Below, in pieces: positions 8,341-18,146 of a DNA stretch of 64,000 bases (position 1 is its first letter; each line of letters starts with the position of its first letter). Source of the DNA: Clostridiales bacterium (GTDB taxonomy: Bacteria; Bacillota; Clostridia; Oscillospirales; CAG-272); contig JAAVYP010000004.1 in assembly GCA_022791195.1 (NCBI GenBank), forward strand, positions 1 through 64,000, read 5' to 3'. Under the pieces are notes generated by a model. That model was not told the origin of the DNA, did no database searches, and worked only from the letters and a program-made list of their open reading frames with translations. Position numbers and translations under genes: made by a program.

Positions 8341-9582
8341 CTACTCTCTGATCTGCCCGCCGCCATGCACCAAATATTTATAGATGGTCAATTCCTTTAG
8401 CCCAAGCGGTCCTCGGGCGTGTGTCTTTTGGGTGGAGATACCAATCTCCGCCCCGAAGCCAAACATCTCTCCGTCGGTAAAGCGGGTGGAGGCATTGTGA
8501 TTGACGCAGGCCGCGTCCACATGTTTCATAAAATATGCGGCGTTCTCACTGTTTTCAGTGACAATCAGCTCGGTGTGTCCGGTGCCGTAACGCTCAATAT
8601 GGCTGGTCGCTTCTTGGAGGTCGGCCACGATTTTGACACACATGTCCAGGGAAAGATATTCCTCTGCATAGTCCCGCTCACCGGCCGGCAAGGCCGACGG
8701 GAACAAGGCGCGCACCGCTTCGTCCCCATGCAGGGTGACGCCTGCGTCGGCAAGCGACTGAAGCAGTTCTTCTTTTTCGGGATAGCCCTTCGCGATGAGC
8801 AGCGTCTCGGCCGCGTTGCACACAGAGGGACGCTGCGTCTTTGCGTTCAGTACAAGCGAGACCGCCATGTCCGGCTTAGCGCTTTCATCAACAAAAATAT
8901 GGCAATTGCCCACGCCGGTTTCAATCACAGGCACCTTGGCGTTCTGCACCACGTTGGCGATCAGGCCGGCGCCCCCACGGGGAATGAGCACGTCTAAATA
9001 CTCGGTTAAATGCATCATCTGCTCGGCGCCCTCGTGGGTAACATCCTCCAGCAAGGCGATGCAATCGGCCGGCACGGCGGTCTTTGTCAGCGCTTCTTTC
9101 ATCACCGCCGTGATCGTTTTATTCGATTGCAGGGCGCTTGCACTGCCCCGGAGCATCACCGCGTTGCCGCTTTTCAGGGCCAAGGCCGCGCTGTCTACGG
9201 TTACGTTGGGTCTGGCCTCGTAAATCATGCCGATCACGCCGATGGGCACCCGCACCTTCTCAATGCGAAGACCCGCTTTGGTCTGCCAGCTTTCTATAAT
9301 TTGCCCCACCGGATCGGGCAGGTCGGCCACCTGGCGCACCCCGTCTGCAAAGCCCGCAATCCGCTCTTTGGTTAAAAGCAGCCGGTCGAGCAGCGAATCG
9401 CTCATGCCCTTTTCCCGCCCCGCGGCCATGTCCTTGGCGTTGGCGGCCAGGATGGCCTCTGTATTTGCCTCTAAATGAGCGGCGATAGCGCAAAGCGCTT
9501 GGTTTTTCTGTTCGGTGCTGACTGTCTCTAATGTTCGCTGCGCTTTTTTCAGCGCCGCCCCCATCTCCTCAATTTGATTCAT
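8341..9582 (-). CDS. proA: Glutamate-5-semialdehyde dehydrogenase
   Basis: A 413-residue gamma-glutamyl phosphate reductase, the second step of proline synthesis. The catalytic cysteine lies in PSVCNAAETLL (about residue 254), and the family block VPIGVIGMIYEARPNVTVDSAALALK is near residue 113. The C-terminus HTHARGPLGLKELTIYKY is diagnostic for ProA. ATG 9582 follows AAAGGGGG, 29 bases after proB. Length is normal. Confidence 0.97.
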   Translation of the reverse strand: MNQIEEMGAALKKAQRTLETVSTEQKNQALCAIAAHLEANTEAILAANAKDMAAGREKGMSDSLLDRLLLTKERIAGFADGVRQVADLPDPVGQIIESWQTKAGLRIEKVRVPIGVIGMIYEARPNVTVDSAALALKSGNAVMLRGSASALQSNKTITAVMKEALTKTAVPADCIALLEDVTHEGAEQMMHLTEYLDVLIPRGGAGLIANVVQNAKVPVIETGVGNCHIFVDESAKPDMAVSLVLNAKTQRPSVCNAAETLLIAKGYPEKEELLQSLADAGVTLHGDEAVRALFPSALPAGERDYAEEYLSLDMCVKIVADLQEATSHIERYGTGHTELIVTENSENAAYFMKHVDAACVNHNASTRFTDGEMFGFGAEIGISTQKTHARGPLGLKELTIYKYLVHGGGQIRE

Positions 9583-9611
9583 TTGTTTTTCCCCCTTTCA
9601 GCCGATTTTCT

Positions 9612-10691
9612 CTATTGTTCGGTGCTGACCACCATGTTATCAATATGTACAATGGGCTTGGCCGCGCTGCCCTCTTTCATAAAAGCACGAATCTCTTCGG
9701 CCCCGTAGGAAGCAAAGCCGCGTGCCACCCGGATTTCATCGTCGGTTAAAATATCTACCACGTCCCCCTCGGCAAAGTCCCCGTGGACGGCGGTAATGCC
9801 TGCCAAGAGCAGGCTTTTATGATGCTGTCCAACCGCATCGGCCGCCCCTTGGTCAATGATAATTTCGCCCCGACTCTTGGCATAAAAGGCCATCCATTGC
9901 AGCCTTGTTTTTAAATTTTCGCCTGCCTTAAACAGAGTGCCCGGGTTCTCGCCCGTCACGCCGCCGGCCACACTGCCCTCGGGCAGCGAGGAGCAAATAT
10001 ATACCTCGACGCCGGCCGAGGTGGCAAGCCGCGCGGCTGAAATTTTCGTTTTCATACCGCCGGTGCCGTTCGCGCTGCCGGCGCCCTCGGCATAGGCTTC
10101 AATCTCGGGCGTGATTTTCTCCACCACCTCTATGCGCCGGGCCTGCGGATCCAGCTTGGGATGGCCGGTATACAGGCCGTCCACATCGGTTAAGAGCACC
10201 AGCCGGTCGGCATGCACCATCGCGGCCACCTGGGCCGAAAGGGTATCGTTGTCGCCAAAGCGAATTTCGCTGGTCGTCACCGTGTTGTTTTCGTTGATAA
10301 TCGGCACCGCCCCGCGCTTTAGCAAAATTTCCATGGTGTTAAATGCGTTGATATATTTTTCCTTGACCAAAAAGGCGTCGGGCGTGAGCAAAATCTGCGC
10401 GGCCTGGTAGCCCCGTCCGCCGAGGTAGGCGCTGTATTCATCCATCAGCAGCATCTGCCCGACGGCGGCCGAGGCCTGCTCAAACGCCAGCTGTTTCGGT
10501 CTTGCCGAAAAGCCGAGCCGCCGGAAACCGGCCGCAATCGCGCCCGAGCTGACCACGATGACCCGATAGCCATCATCCCGCAAATCGGCGACCCCTTCAC
10601 AAATTTTCTTGATCTTTTCTCCGTCGGCCGCACCGTCCGCCGAGGTCAGCGAACTGGTGCCCACCTTGATTACAATGAGTTTCTTATCCAT
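9612..10691 (-). CDS. proB: Glutamate 5-kinase
   Basis: A 359-residue enzyme, the first and usually proline-inhibited step. It has an amino-acid kinase domain (VIKVGTSSLTS at the start, GDNDTLSAQVAAMV near residue 150) and a C-terminal PUA domain (GDFAEGDVVDIL...). ATG 10691 is preferred: a longer frame to 10745 would run into rsmG without added conserved sequence. The gene starts 25 bases after rsmG, so proline genes may be co-transcribed with the tRNA/rRNA modification genes upstream. Confidence 0.96.
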   Translation of the reverse strand: MDKKLIVIKVGTSSLTSADGAADGEKIKKICEGVADLRDDGYRVIVVSSGAIAAGFRRLGFSARPKQLAFEQASAAVGQMLLMDEYSAYLGGRGYQAAQILLTPDAFLVKEKYINAFNTMEILLKRGAVPIINENNTVTTSEIRFGDNDTLSAQVAAMVHADRLVLLTDVDGLYTGHPKLDPQARRIEVVEKITPEIEAYAEGAGSANGTGGMKTKISAARLATSAGVEVYICSSLPEGSVAGGVTGENPGTLFKAGENLKTRLQWMAFYAKSRGEIIIDQGAADAVGQHHKSLLLAGITAVHGDFAEGDVVDILTDDEIRVARGFASYGAEEIRAFMKEGSAAKPIVHIDNMVVSTEQ

Positions 10692-10716
10692 TTTATTCGT
10701 TCTTCTTTGTCCACGC

Positions 10717-11427
10717 TTATAACGGTTTTTTGATGATTTTTGCATAGTCCCGCGGATATTCAGCCGGCGTCGTTCCCTTTTTGGTCACGATGACGAGGCT
10801 GCGCCCCTGCGGTTCGGGCGAAAACAGCGTATATTCCTTGATCACCGCCGTGCATCCCAATTTTTCAAGCGCCGCGCCCGACGCGGCCAACTCTTCGGCC
10901 CCGTTTTTGCCTTTAAGGGCAATGAGCTTTCCCCCCGTGCGAAGGAGCGGCACACAAAGCTCCAGCAAAACAGGCAGGGCGGCAACGGCTCTGGCCGTGA
11001 CCGCGTCAAACGAGCCTCTTAGCGGGCCGCGGGCAATCGTTTCGGCCCGGGCCGGCAGCACGGTGATGTGCGGCAGTTTTAGCCGGGTGGCCGCTTCGGC
11101 CACAAACGCAAGCTTTTTCGCGGTGGAATCAATGGCCGTGATAGCGATATCCTTTCTCGCAATGGCCAGCGGCAGGGTTGGAAAACCTCCGCCGCAGCCC
11201 ACATCGGCCACGTTCGCGCCCGGCGCAAGCTCTGCCGCGGCAACAAGACTGTCGGCGATATGCTTGCGGGCAATACCTTCGTCGTCGGTTATCGCGGTTA
11301 TATTCATTTTTTTATTCTGCTCCTGCAGCAGTCCGGCCAATATCGCAAAGGCCTCGATATGCGCAAGATAATCTTCAAGGCCGTTTTCGGCCAACGCCTG
11401 CTGCATATAAATACGAAAAGCGCTCAT
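10717..11427 (-). CDS. rsmG: 16S rRNA (guanine-527-N7) methyltransferase
   Basis: A 236-residue SAM-dependent methyltransferase (GidB). Motif I is VADVGCGGGFPTLPLAI (about residue 74), with MNITAITDDEGIARKHIADSL upstream. The start is uncertain: ATG 11427 follows AAAGGGAT; ATG 11454 would add nine residues with a weaker site. It follows mnmG, as is usual, but both genes sit on the opposite side of the origin from jag, and mnmE is absent from the window. Confidence 0.94.
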   Translation of the reverse strand: MSAFRIYMQQALAENGLEDYLAHIEAFAILAGLLQEQNKKMNITAITDDEGIARKHIADSLVAAAELAPGANVADVGCGGGFPTLPLAIARKDIAITAIDSTAKKLAFVAEAATRLKLPHITVLPARAETIARGPLRGSFDAVTARAVAALPVLLELCVPLLRTGGKLIALKGKNGAEELAASGAALEKLGCTAVIKEYTLFSPEPQGRSLVIVTKKGTTPAEYPRDYAKIIKKPL

Positions 11428-11489
11428 CGCTTTGCTATCCCTTTCTTTGGGCATAACTTCATTTCATTATATCATAAAAATCTAAGCTG

Positions 11490-11517
11490 CAAGAACAAGC
11501 CATTAGGCTTGTTCTTG
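11490..11517. terminator. Perfect hairpin overlapping the mnmG stop codon
   Basis: Arms CAAGAACAAGCC and GGCTTGTTCTTG (12 bp) with a 4-base loop. The mnmG stop TAA lies in the loop. No clean T-run follows on the minus strand, so it may be a weak terminator, a processing or RNA-stability hairpin. A TATAAT-like box lies just downstream before rsmG (about 11466-11471). Confidence 0.55.
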
Positions 11518-13395
11518 TGACTTCTCTCCCAGCCACAAAAGCAGCACCGATATATCCGCCGGCGATACCCCGCTGATTCGGGAGGCCTGGCCGATGTTCT
11601 CGGGCCGGATCTGCGAAAGCTTCTGCCTTGCTTCCAGCCGGATGCCCTCGATTTTTTCATAATCGATATTTTCCGGCAGTTTTTTGTTTTCTAACCTGGC
11701 AAATTTTTTGACCTCCGCCTTTTGCCGGCGGATATAGCCGTCATATTTGACGCTCACCTCGACCGTTTTGGTCACCTCAGCCGGCAAAACCGGTCTTGCC
11801 TTGTCAAAAACGGCGATTTTGGCATAATCCAGCTCGGGTCGGCGCAAAAGATCGGCCAAGCGCACCCCGCTTTCAAGCGGCGTGGTACCATACGCTTCCA
11901 GCGCCGCATTATAGGCCGGCGAGGGGCCAATGGTGCTGTGCTCCAACCGGCTGATCTCTTTCTCAATCTGCTCTTGCTTGACGAGAAAAGCATCATAGCG
12001 GGCCCCGTCGATCAGCCCGGCCTGGTAGCCAAGCGGGGTCAGTCTAGCGTCGGCATTATCCTGCCGCAGCAGCAGACGATATTCCGAGCGGCTGGTCATA
12101 ATGCGATACGGTTCGTTCGTGCCCTTGGTCACCAAATCGTCAATGAGCACGCCTATGTACGATTGATCTCTGGTCAGCACCAGCGGCGGCTTGTTTTGCA
12201 GCTTCAGTGCCGCGTTCAGCCCGGCCACCAGTCCCTGGGCCGCGGCCTCTTCATAACCCGATGTACCGTTAAACTGCCCCGCGCCGTACAGCCCCGCCAC
12301 CTTTTTAAACTCGAGGGTTGCGTAAAGCTCGGTCGGGTCAATGCAGTCATACTCTATCGCATAGGCCGGTCGCATCATCTGCGCCCTCTCAAAGCCGGCC
12401 ATGGAATGCAGCATGGCGAGCTGCACCTCCTGCGGCATGGAAGAAGAAAAGCCCTGCAAATACATCTCTTTGGTATGCCGGCCCATTGGTTCGACAAAAA
12501 TGCGGTGCCGCTCTTTATCGCTGAACCGGACGATCTTGTCCTCAATCGAGGGGCAATACCGCGGCCCCGTGCCGTGAATTTTGCCCGAATAGATGGGGGA
12601 CCGGTCTAAATTATCCAAAATAATCTGATGGGTCGTTTCGTTTGTATAGGCAATATAGCAGGGAATTTGCTCGATTTCGGCCAGCGCCGCCCGGTCGGTG
12701 CGCACCGAAAAGGGTTCGGGCGGGCCCTCCACCGGCTGGGTTTCTAACTTGGAAAAATCAATCGAATCCCGGTGCACCCGCGGCGGGGTGCCGGTCTTAA
12801 ACCGCCGGAAAGAAATGCCCTCTCGCCTTAGCGTTTCGGTTAAATAAAGAGCGGGCAGCATGCCGTCCGGGCCGGAAGAAACCGTGTTTTCGCCGATAAT
12901 GACCTCGGCGTTTAAATAGGTGCCGCAGCACAAAACAGCCGCCTTGCAGGGATAAAAGGCGCCAAGCGTAGTCAGCACGCCTGTCACCTTTCCCTCTTTG
13001 ATGCGAACATCGCACACCTCGGCCTGAATGACCGAAAGGCCGGGCGTGTTCTCTAACGTTTCTTTGACAATCTGCTGGTACAACCGCCGGTCGGCCTGCA
13101 CCCGCTTGGAATGCACGGCCGCCCCCTTGCCCGCATTGAGCATGCGCGACAAGATCGTTGCTTTGTCGGCGGCATAGCCCATCTCACCGCCCAGCGCGTC
13201 GATTTCATAGACCAGGTGTCCCTTGCCTGTGCCGCCGATCGCCGGGTTGCAGGGCATGTTGCCCAACGCATCCAAATTGATCGTAAACAGCGCCGTGCGA
13301 AAACCAAGGCGCGCGCCGCAAAGCGCCGCCTCGATGCCCGCGTGACCGCCGCCGATCACGGCAATATCAATTTCTTGTACGGTAAATTCTTTCAT
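11503..13395 (-). CDS. mnmG: tRNA uridine-5-carboxymethylaminomethyl modification enzyme
   Basis: A 630-residue FAD enzyme (GidA) that, with MnmE, modifies U34 of several tRNAs. The N-terminal FAD loop is [14 protein letters not shown]. The block [21 protein letters not shown] and the C-terminal helical domain ([14 protein letters not shown]) are typical, and the length matches the family. ATG 13395 sits one base after the stop of a 36-aa ORF that overlaps rlmH, implying coupled translation. Its partner gene mnmE, usually just upstream, is not in this window. Confidence 0.97.
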   Translation of the reverse strand: MKEFTVQEIDIAVIGGGHAGIEAALCGARLGFRTALFTINLDALGNMPCNPAIGGTGKGHLVYEIDALGGEMGYAADKATILSRMLNAGKGAAVHSKRVQADRRLYQQIVKETLENTPGLSVIQAEVCDVRIKEGKVTGVLTTLGAFYPCKAAVLCCGTYLNAEVIIGENTVSSGPDGMLPALYLTETLRREGISFRRFKTGTPPRVHRDSIDFSKLETQPVEGPPEPFSVRTDRAALAEIEQIPCYIAYTNETTHQIILDNLDRSPIYSGKIHGTGPRYCPSIEDKIVRFSDKERHRIFVEPMGRHTKEMYLQGFSSSMPQEVQLAMLHSMAGFERAQMMRPAYAIEYDCIDPTELYATLEFKKVAGLYGAGQFNGTSGYEEAAAQGLVAGLNAALKLQNKPPLVLTRDQSYIGVLIDDLVTKGTNEPYRIMTSRSEYRLLLRQDNADARLTPLGYQAGLIDGARYDAFLVKQEQIEKEISRLEHSTIGPSPAYNAALEAYGTTPLESGVRLADLLRRPELDYAKIAVFDKARPVLPAEVTKTVEVSVKYDGYIRRQKAEVKKFARLENKKLPENIDYEKIEGIRLEARQKLSQIRPENIGQASRISGVSPADISVLLLWLGEKSQEQA

Positions 13396-13396
13396 G

Positions 13397-13507
13397 TTAT
13401 CTGGATATAAACGTAATATCATAATAGCCAAGCGCATAGCCAAAGGCCGCGAGCGCCGCCAAGGCAAGGCCCAAAATCGCCAGCAGACGATACAGCATGG
13501 TTTTCAT
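13397..13507 (-). CDS. 36-aa single-segment membrane peptide
   Basis: A short frame between rlmH and mnmG. Its ATG overlaps the rlmH stop as ATGA, and its TAA ends one base before the mnmG ATG. It reads [17 protein letters not shown]..., one hydrophobic helix of about 20 residues flanked by Lys/Arg at the N-terminus and Arg at the C-terminus. An AGGAGG lies 13 bases upstream inside rlmH. The tight packing at both ends suggests it is translated. I know of no named family. Confidence 0.55.
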   Translation of the reverse strand: MKTMLYRLLAILGLALAALAAFGYALGYYDITFISR

Positions 13508-13929
13508 TTATGATATTTTCCTCCTGCGTTAATGTTGAACGCCCGATAGAGCTGCTCTAATAAAATCACCCGCATTAATTGATGCGGAAAGGTCATTTTA
13601 GAAAACGAAAGCCGATAATCACACTTTTGCTTCACCTGCTCAGAAAGGCCGTCTGAATCGCCGATCACAAGCTGTAATTTGCCGTGCCCGGCCAGCGTCA
13701 CCTTCTGTATGCGCTTTGCCAGCTCCTCACTGGAGCACTGCTCCCCTTCCACACAAAGGGCGATCTTATACGCCCGTTCCTGCAGCCATTTTTCAGGGGA
13801 GGTCCCCGGTTTATAAATTTGATTGGTCAGCCGGCAATAGCCCAAAAGCCTTTTTTCGTATTCGGCAACCGCCGCACGCAAATAGTCCTCTTTCAGACTG
13901 CCGGTTGAAATGATGTCCACCGCGATCAT
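13504..13929 (-). CDS. rlmH: 23S rRNA (pseudouridine-1915-N3) methyltransferase
   Basis: A 141-residue SPOUT methyltransferase. The SAM knot is seen as LVIGDSDGLSEQV (the usual form has GG in place of GD), and the C-terminus LSFSKMTFPHQLMRVILLEQLYRA ends in the family-typical GGKYHK. ATG 13929 overlaps the upstream gene's TGA as ATGA. A longer frame to 13950 has no ribosome site. It lies in the same chain as the walJ-like gene. Confidence 0.96.
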   Translation of the reverse strand: MIAVDIISTGSLKEDYLRAAVAEYEKRLLGYCRLTNQIYKPGTSPEKWLQERAYKIALCVEGEQCSSEELAKRIQKVTLAGHGKLQLVIGDSDGLSEQVKQKCDYRLSFSKMTFPHQLMRVILLEQLYRAFNINAGGKYHK

Positions 13930-14678
13930 AGCACAGCCACCGGTGCGCATTCAACCGCCGCGTCATAGCCCCTGGCAATGAGCGCTTGCTCAGCCGTGCG
14001 GTAGGCCGCGTCGGGCGTGTTGTTCTCTTTGCTTAAATGGGCCAAAATAAACCGCTTTGTCCCCTTGCCTGCTAAAAAGGCGCAAAATTCCGCACAGGCC
14101 TGGTTGGACAAATGCCCTCTCGCCGAAGCAATGCGCGCTTTCAGATAGGCCGGATACGGTCCGTTCCGAAGCCTTTCGGGATCGTGATTAGACTCCACCA
14201 AGGCGCTCCGGCAGCCGACCATCGCGGCCACGGCCTCGTCAGTGACAAAGCCGGTGTCGGTCAGCACCCCCGCCTTGTCTCCCTGCGCCCGGAAGGTATA
14301 ACCCACGCAGCAGGCCGAATCGTGCGAGAGCGGAAAGCTCTCGACAAGCAAATCCTTCACCTGTACCGCATACTGCACCGGATGCGCCTGCACGTCAAAA
14401 GCGGGCCGCATGGCCTGCAAAGACTGCGCCGTCGCATGAATGGGCACGCCGCTGCTCTTGCAAAGCACCGAAAGTCCCCCGATATGGTCCTTATGCTCAT
14501 GGGTCAAAAACACCCCGTCGATCTCTGAAAAATCTCGGCCAAGCAAGGCCAGCGCCCGGCGGATGCGGCGGGCCGACACGCCCGCGTCGATCAAAATCCG
14601 GGCGCCGCCCCCCTCAATATAGGTACAGTTGCCGCCGCTTCCCGAAAAAAGCGGTGTTATTTTTATTTCTTCCATCAT
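13926..14678 (-). CDS. MBL-fold metallohydrolase, WalJ/YycJ family
   Basis: A 250-residue metallo-beta-lactamase fold protein. The metal motif is LTHEHKDHIGG (about residues 58-68), with further ligands in FPLSHDS, VLTDTGF and ILAHLSKENN. YycJ/WalJ proteins occur near the origin of many Firmicutes, usually beside the WalRK genes, and are linked to cell division and DNA metabolism. No walRK is seen here. It overlaps the preceding and following genes by four bases, so it belongs to one translational chain through mnmG. Confidence 0.9.
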   Translation of the reverse strand: MMEEIKITPLFSGSGGNCTYIEGGGARILIDAGVSARRIRRALALLGRDFSEIDGVFLTHEHKDHIGGLSVLCKSSGVPIHATAQSLQAMRPAFDVQAHPVQYAVQVKDLLVESFPLSHDSACCVGYTFRAQGDKAGVLTDTGFVTDEAVAAMVGCRSALVESNHDPERLRNGPYPAYLKARIASARGHLSNQACAEFCAFLAGKGTKRFILAHLSKENNTPDAAYRTAEQALIARGYDAAVECAPVAVL

Positions 14679-15103
14679 GTAAAAAACATTGTATAAACGA
14701 CGTCAAACCCGACGATAAAGACCAGCGGAAACAGAAAATACAAAAGCGGTCTTGCCTGCTTGTGCCGGCGCTTGATTTCTTCAATCAGCGCCGCTTTCTC
14801 TTGTCCGCTTAATCCATCCGAAAGCTGCTCGGGTTCGGGTACATCGTTTGATACCCCTCGATTTATGATTATATAGGCCAAAAACAACGCGGGCAATAAA
14901 AGATAGAGACCCGCTTCCACCACCATAGAAAACAGGGCATACGCTGTATCACGCAGATGAAAGGCGGCAAAGTAAAGCCCCACGAAAAAGACACAGCTGC
15001 CGGCAAGGCAAAACAGGGTTTTCCGGTTCTGCTTGGCTGTATTCAGGTTTCTTTCGTCCGACAAGGTTCCCTTGTCGTATTTGCGCTTTTTGTTTCGTTT
15101 CAT
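14675..15103 (-). CDS. Hypothetical three-segment membrane protein
   Basis: A 142-residue protein with a basic N-terminus (KRNKKRKYDK) and three predicted membrane helices (about residues 30-48, 58-80 and 119-138). A charged cytoplasmic-type stretch (QEKAALIEEIKRRHKQ) lies before the last one. It is the first gene of the chain that runs through walJ-like, rlmH, the small peptide and mnmG. It overlaps the next gene by four bases. I do not recognise the family. Confidence 0.75.
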   Translation of the reverse strand: MKRNKKRKYDKGTLSDERNLNTAKQNRKTLFCLAGSCVFFVGLYFAAFHLRDTAYALFSMVVEAGLYLLLPALFLAYIIINRGVSNDVPEPEQLSDGLSGQEKAALIEEIKRRHKQARPLLYFLFPLVFIVGFDVVYTMFFT

Positions 15104-15266
15104 AGCCCTCTCCTACTATACCGCGTCAATGCATAAACGAAATTTCTGTTTGTCCATGCCGCGCTGGTTTGTTTTTTGCCCTCTGCCCGTTTGACCCTTT
15201 TATGCCGCGGTGGCCTTGATACGCAGCCGTCTTTATACGGCGGCCGCCCTTATAGCAACCGTGCTG

Positions 15267-16553
15267 TTACGCCATTTTTTCATCCACGCAAAGACCGCCG
15301 TAGGGACGGATCTTTAAGCACACGCACGCGCCCTCGCCAAAGCAGTCTTCCATCACCTGGCTGAAGGCAGGCACATCCTCTTCTTTGACAAAGGCCTGTA
15401 TCGTGCCGGCGAAGCCGCCGCCATGCACCCGGCACGCCCCCTCTTTGCCGGCAAGGGCGGTTTCGGCCAGCACCAGCGCCAGCGAAAGGCCCTGCTCATG
15501 CACATTTTTATTTGTATATATATTTTGCAGATATTGAAAAGAAGAACGGCCGCTTTCGTTAACCTTTTTAAGGAAGGTTGCTACATCGCCCTCTTTCAGT
15601 GCCTGTTTCTGTGCCTCAACCCGTTCATTTTCCTGTAAATAGTGCATGGCGCGCAAAATCGCCCGGTCACCGGTTCTTGTCCGCAAAGCGCCCGCCGCCT
15701 GCACAACCTGGGCGAGCGTGACTTCGCGCAGAGACTTTTTGCCGAAATAGCCGGCCACGGCCCGCATTTCTCTTGGAATATCCGCATAATCATCGGTCAA
15801 ATCTGAATGATTGCCGCCGGTGTTGACAATGCAAAGCCGATAGCCTGCGTCTTCAATCGCAAACGACAGGGGCTCGACAATCGGGTTTGCCGGATTTTCA
15901 AAATCAATGGCCACAAAGCCCCCGTAAATGCAGGCCACCTGGTCCATCAGGCCGCAGGGCTTGCCGTAAAATTCCCGCTCGGCATACTGGGCGATCTTGG
16001 CAATTTCCACCTTGTCAACCTGGCCTTCGTTGTATAAGTAGTTTTGAATGGTACCGATCATATCTTCAAAAGCCGCCGAGGAGGAAAGCCCTGACGCCTT
16101 GAACACATTGGAGGTAGTATACGCATCGAACCCGCCGGCCTGGTAGCCGAACCGCCTGAATCCTTCACAAACCCCCGCGATCATCAGCGCACTTTTGTGA
16201 TATTTTCGCTTATTTAAGTCGTTTAAATTAACAGCATCCATCTGAAAACCGCTGCTTTTTACATAGACAAAGTTGCTGTCATTTCTGGCGGCCACCGCGA
16301 TAATGTCAAGATCAATCGAAGCCGCCAGCACCTTGCCGTTATTATGGTCGGTATGGTTGCCCGAAATCTCGCTGCGTCCCGACACCGAGAAAAGCCGCAA
16401 ATCACGGTCTTTCTCATAAATCCGGCCAAATTCTTCAATGCATGTGAGATACCGGCTTCTTTGCCGTTCAATTTGTTCTTCGCCATATAGTTCGGTGAAA
16501 ATACCGTCAAAATGTCCGTCTTGAATCGCTCTTGTTAGCTGTTCTGCCCTCAT
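15267..16553 (-). CDS. galK: Galactokinase family protein
   Basis: A 428-residue GHMP kinase that phosphorylates galactose at C1 (Leloir pathway). All three motifs are present: GRSEISGNHTDHNNG (motif 1, about residue 58), SGLSSSAAFEDMIG (motif 2, ATP loop) and RVHGGGFAGTIQAF (motif 3). Motif 1 differs from the usual GRxNLIGEHTDY by GNHTDH, common in this clade's galactokinase-like proteins, so another sugar is possible. No galT or galE is adjacent. ATG 16553 follows AAGGGTG. The 163 bases downstream of the walJ chain start (15104-15266) show nothing distinctive. Confidence 0.88.
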   Translation of the reverse strand: MRAEQLTRAIQDGHFDGIFTELYGEEQIERQRSRYLTCIEEFGRIYEKDRDLRLFSVSGRSEISGNHTDHNNGKVLAASIDLDIIAVAARNDSNFVYVKSSGFQMDAVNLNDLNKRKYHKSALMIAGVCEGFRRFGYQAGGFDAYTTSNVFKASGLSSSAAFEDMIGTIQNYLYNEGQVDKVEIAKIAQYAEREFYGKPCGLMDQVACIYGGFVAIDFENPANPIVEPLSFAIEDAGYRLCIVNTGGNHSDLTDDYADIPREMRAVAGYFGKKSLREVTLAQVVQAAGALRTRTGDRAILRAMHYLQENERVEAQKQALKEGDVATFLKKVNESGRSSFQYLQNIYTNKNVHEQGLSLALVLAETALAGKEGACRVHGGGFAGTIQAFVKEEDVPAFSQVMEDCFGEGACVCLKIRPYGGLCVDEKMA

Positions 16554-16610
16554 GTTCGTTCTGCACCCTTCTTGTTATTTTTTGTGGTTCATGCACACTG
16601 GTTCTTTGCG

Positions 16611-18146
16611 TTAATTACCGCTGGTTTCTTCGCTCGCTTCCTCGCTTGCCTCGATCAGATCCGGAATTTCCTTCATTTTTTCCTGGTCGGAGGTAATTTC
16701 TGTCTTATCTTTCAGCGCGTTATAATCCTCGGTATAGTGATCATTGCGCAGGCCGCCATCCGCCGTTGCCTGCCAGGAGGGCAGGCCCTCGCTCTCTAAA
16801 TACATCACATGGATGCCATAGGTCGTTTTCACAATGCCGGTATCGCCCGGTTTTCTGTCCTCTTCAAAGCACCAGGCGTCAAATTCATCGGTCATGGCTC
16901 CTTTATCTACATTTTGATAAAGTCCGCCGGCGCTCTTCGAGCTTGTGTCCTCGCTGTATTCTCCGGCTAAGGCAGCAAAGGTTTCGGTTAAATCCTCGGC
17001 GGCTTTTGCCTCTTTCAAAAGCTGGTCCGCCTTTTCATAAGCCGCCTCGTCAGAGCCATACGTATCGGCATAAAGCAGAATATGGCGCACATTGACCGTT
17101 GCATATTCCTGGCGGTAAACGGGTTTCACCATGAAATAAACGGTGCAATAGCCTAAATCCTCTGATTCAATCACGGTATGCTCGCCGGCTGTGCGCGCCC
17201 CGTCAAAGAGCCAGCTGTTCGCCGCCCCCTCAGCGCTGTAAGCGGCGCCGGTGGTAAGCCGCTGTTTGACCCGCTCCTTGAGTGTTTTTTCGGTGATGGT
17301 GTCTGCCTGATCTTCTGACGGAATTTCTGTGTCGTCCGACACCACGGTATACTGTTCTCTGTCGTATTGCTCGATCAGGGCGTAAAAGGCGTCTTCATCG
17401 GTGATGGCGCCGTCCATCTCTTTTGCTTTTGCCAGCGCCGTTAGGTAAGCCGCCTCTTTTTCTTCATCGTCAGCGTCCTCGTCATAGTCCGCCTCGATCT
17501 TCAGGGAAATAAAATCTGCCTTATAAATTTCCCCTTTATTATCTTCGGCATACCGGCTGTATTCGTCTTCTGTGAACGTATATCCGTTATAAAGCTTATA
17601 AAAATACTCATTGGCCAGCATGTGAATTTCATAGCAGGCCTTGACGGTTTCTTCGGTGACGAGCTTTCCGTAATTTTTCTGCAAAAAGGCATTCAGATCC
17701 TCAAAGCCCTGCTCTTTGCCGTAGTCGGCCATTTCTTGGAGCTCATCGGCAAGCATCTGCTTGTCCTCTTCCGAAAGAGTCATGCCGTCAGCGCGCGCGC
17801 CTTCAGCCAAAGAAAGAAACATAGTCGTTGTTTCTAAGGTTTGGTCTGCGAAATAATCAAACCAGGTATAGCCTTCTTGGTCGCTCATCGTGCAGTTTTG
17901 ATTTTTAAGCGGCATATTCAAATCGATAATATACGAAATATACGCGCTGTACTGCTGGCAATAGTTAAAAAAATTAGTGGCTAAATAATACTGGAACATA
18001 TCCCCTGTGATCTCAAAATGCTCGCTTTTGACAATCACAGCGGCCGCCACATCGTCCCCATTTTTCTTGTCCTTGCAGCCAGAGAATACACCGGCACACA
18101 AAAGTACCGCGACGAGCAGCAACGCAATTCTTTTTTTCAGTTTCAT
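16611..18146 (-). CDS. prsA: PrsA-like peptidylprolyl isomerase lipoprotein
   Basis: A 511-residue extracytoplasmic foldase. It has a signal peptide with lipobox FSGC (Cys about residue 23), a SurA/trigger-factor-like N-terminal helical region and a parvulin (PpiC) domain with VNVRHILLYAD, SAGGLYQN and TTYGIHVMYL (about residues 360-465). The family assists folding of secreted proteins at the membrane-wall interface. The start is ATG 18146 behind TGGAGATTAAT. Its leader is long (about 320 nt) and shares a 17-base motif with the SLH gene leader. Confidence 0.92.
   Translation of the reverse strand: MKLKKRIALLLVAVLLCAGVFSGCKDKKNGDDVAAAVIVKSEHFEITGDMFQYYLATNFFNYCQQYSAYISYIIDLNMPLKNQNCTMSDQEGYTWFDYFADQTLETTTMFLSLAEGARADGMTLSEEDKQMLADELQEMADYGKEQGFEDLNAFLQKNYGKLVTEETVKACYEIHMLANEYFYKLYNGYTFTEDEYSRYAEDNKGEIYKADFISLKIEADYDEDADDEEKEAAYLTALAKAKEMDGAITDEDAFYALIEQYDREQYTVVSDDTEIPSEDQADTITEKTLKERVKQRLTTGAAYSAEGAANSWLFDGARTAGEHTVIESEDLGYCTVYFMVKPVYRQEYATVNVRHILLYADTYGSDEAAYEKADQLLKEAKAAEDLTETFAALAGEYSEDTSSKSAGGLYQNVDKGAMTDEFDAWCFEEDRKPGDTGIVKTTYGIHVMYLESEGLPSWQATADGGLRNDHYTEDYNALKDKTEITSDQEKMKEIPDLIEASEEASEETSGN

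Noticed and set aside
11722-12609. 295-codon + strand frame
   Set aside because: It lies wholly antisense to mnmG and has no recognisable protein features.
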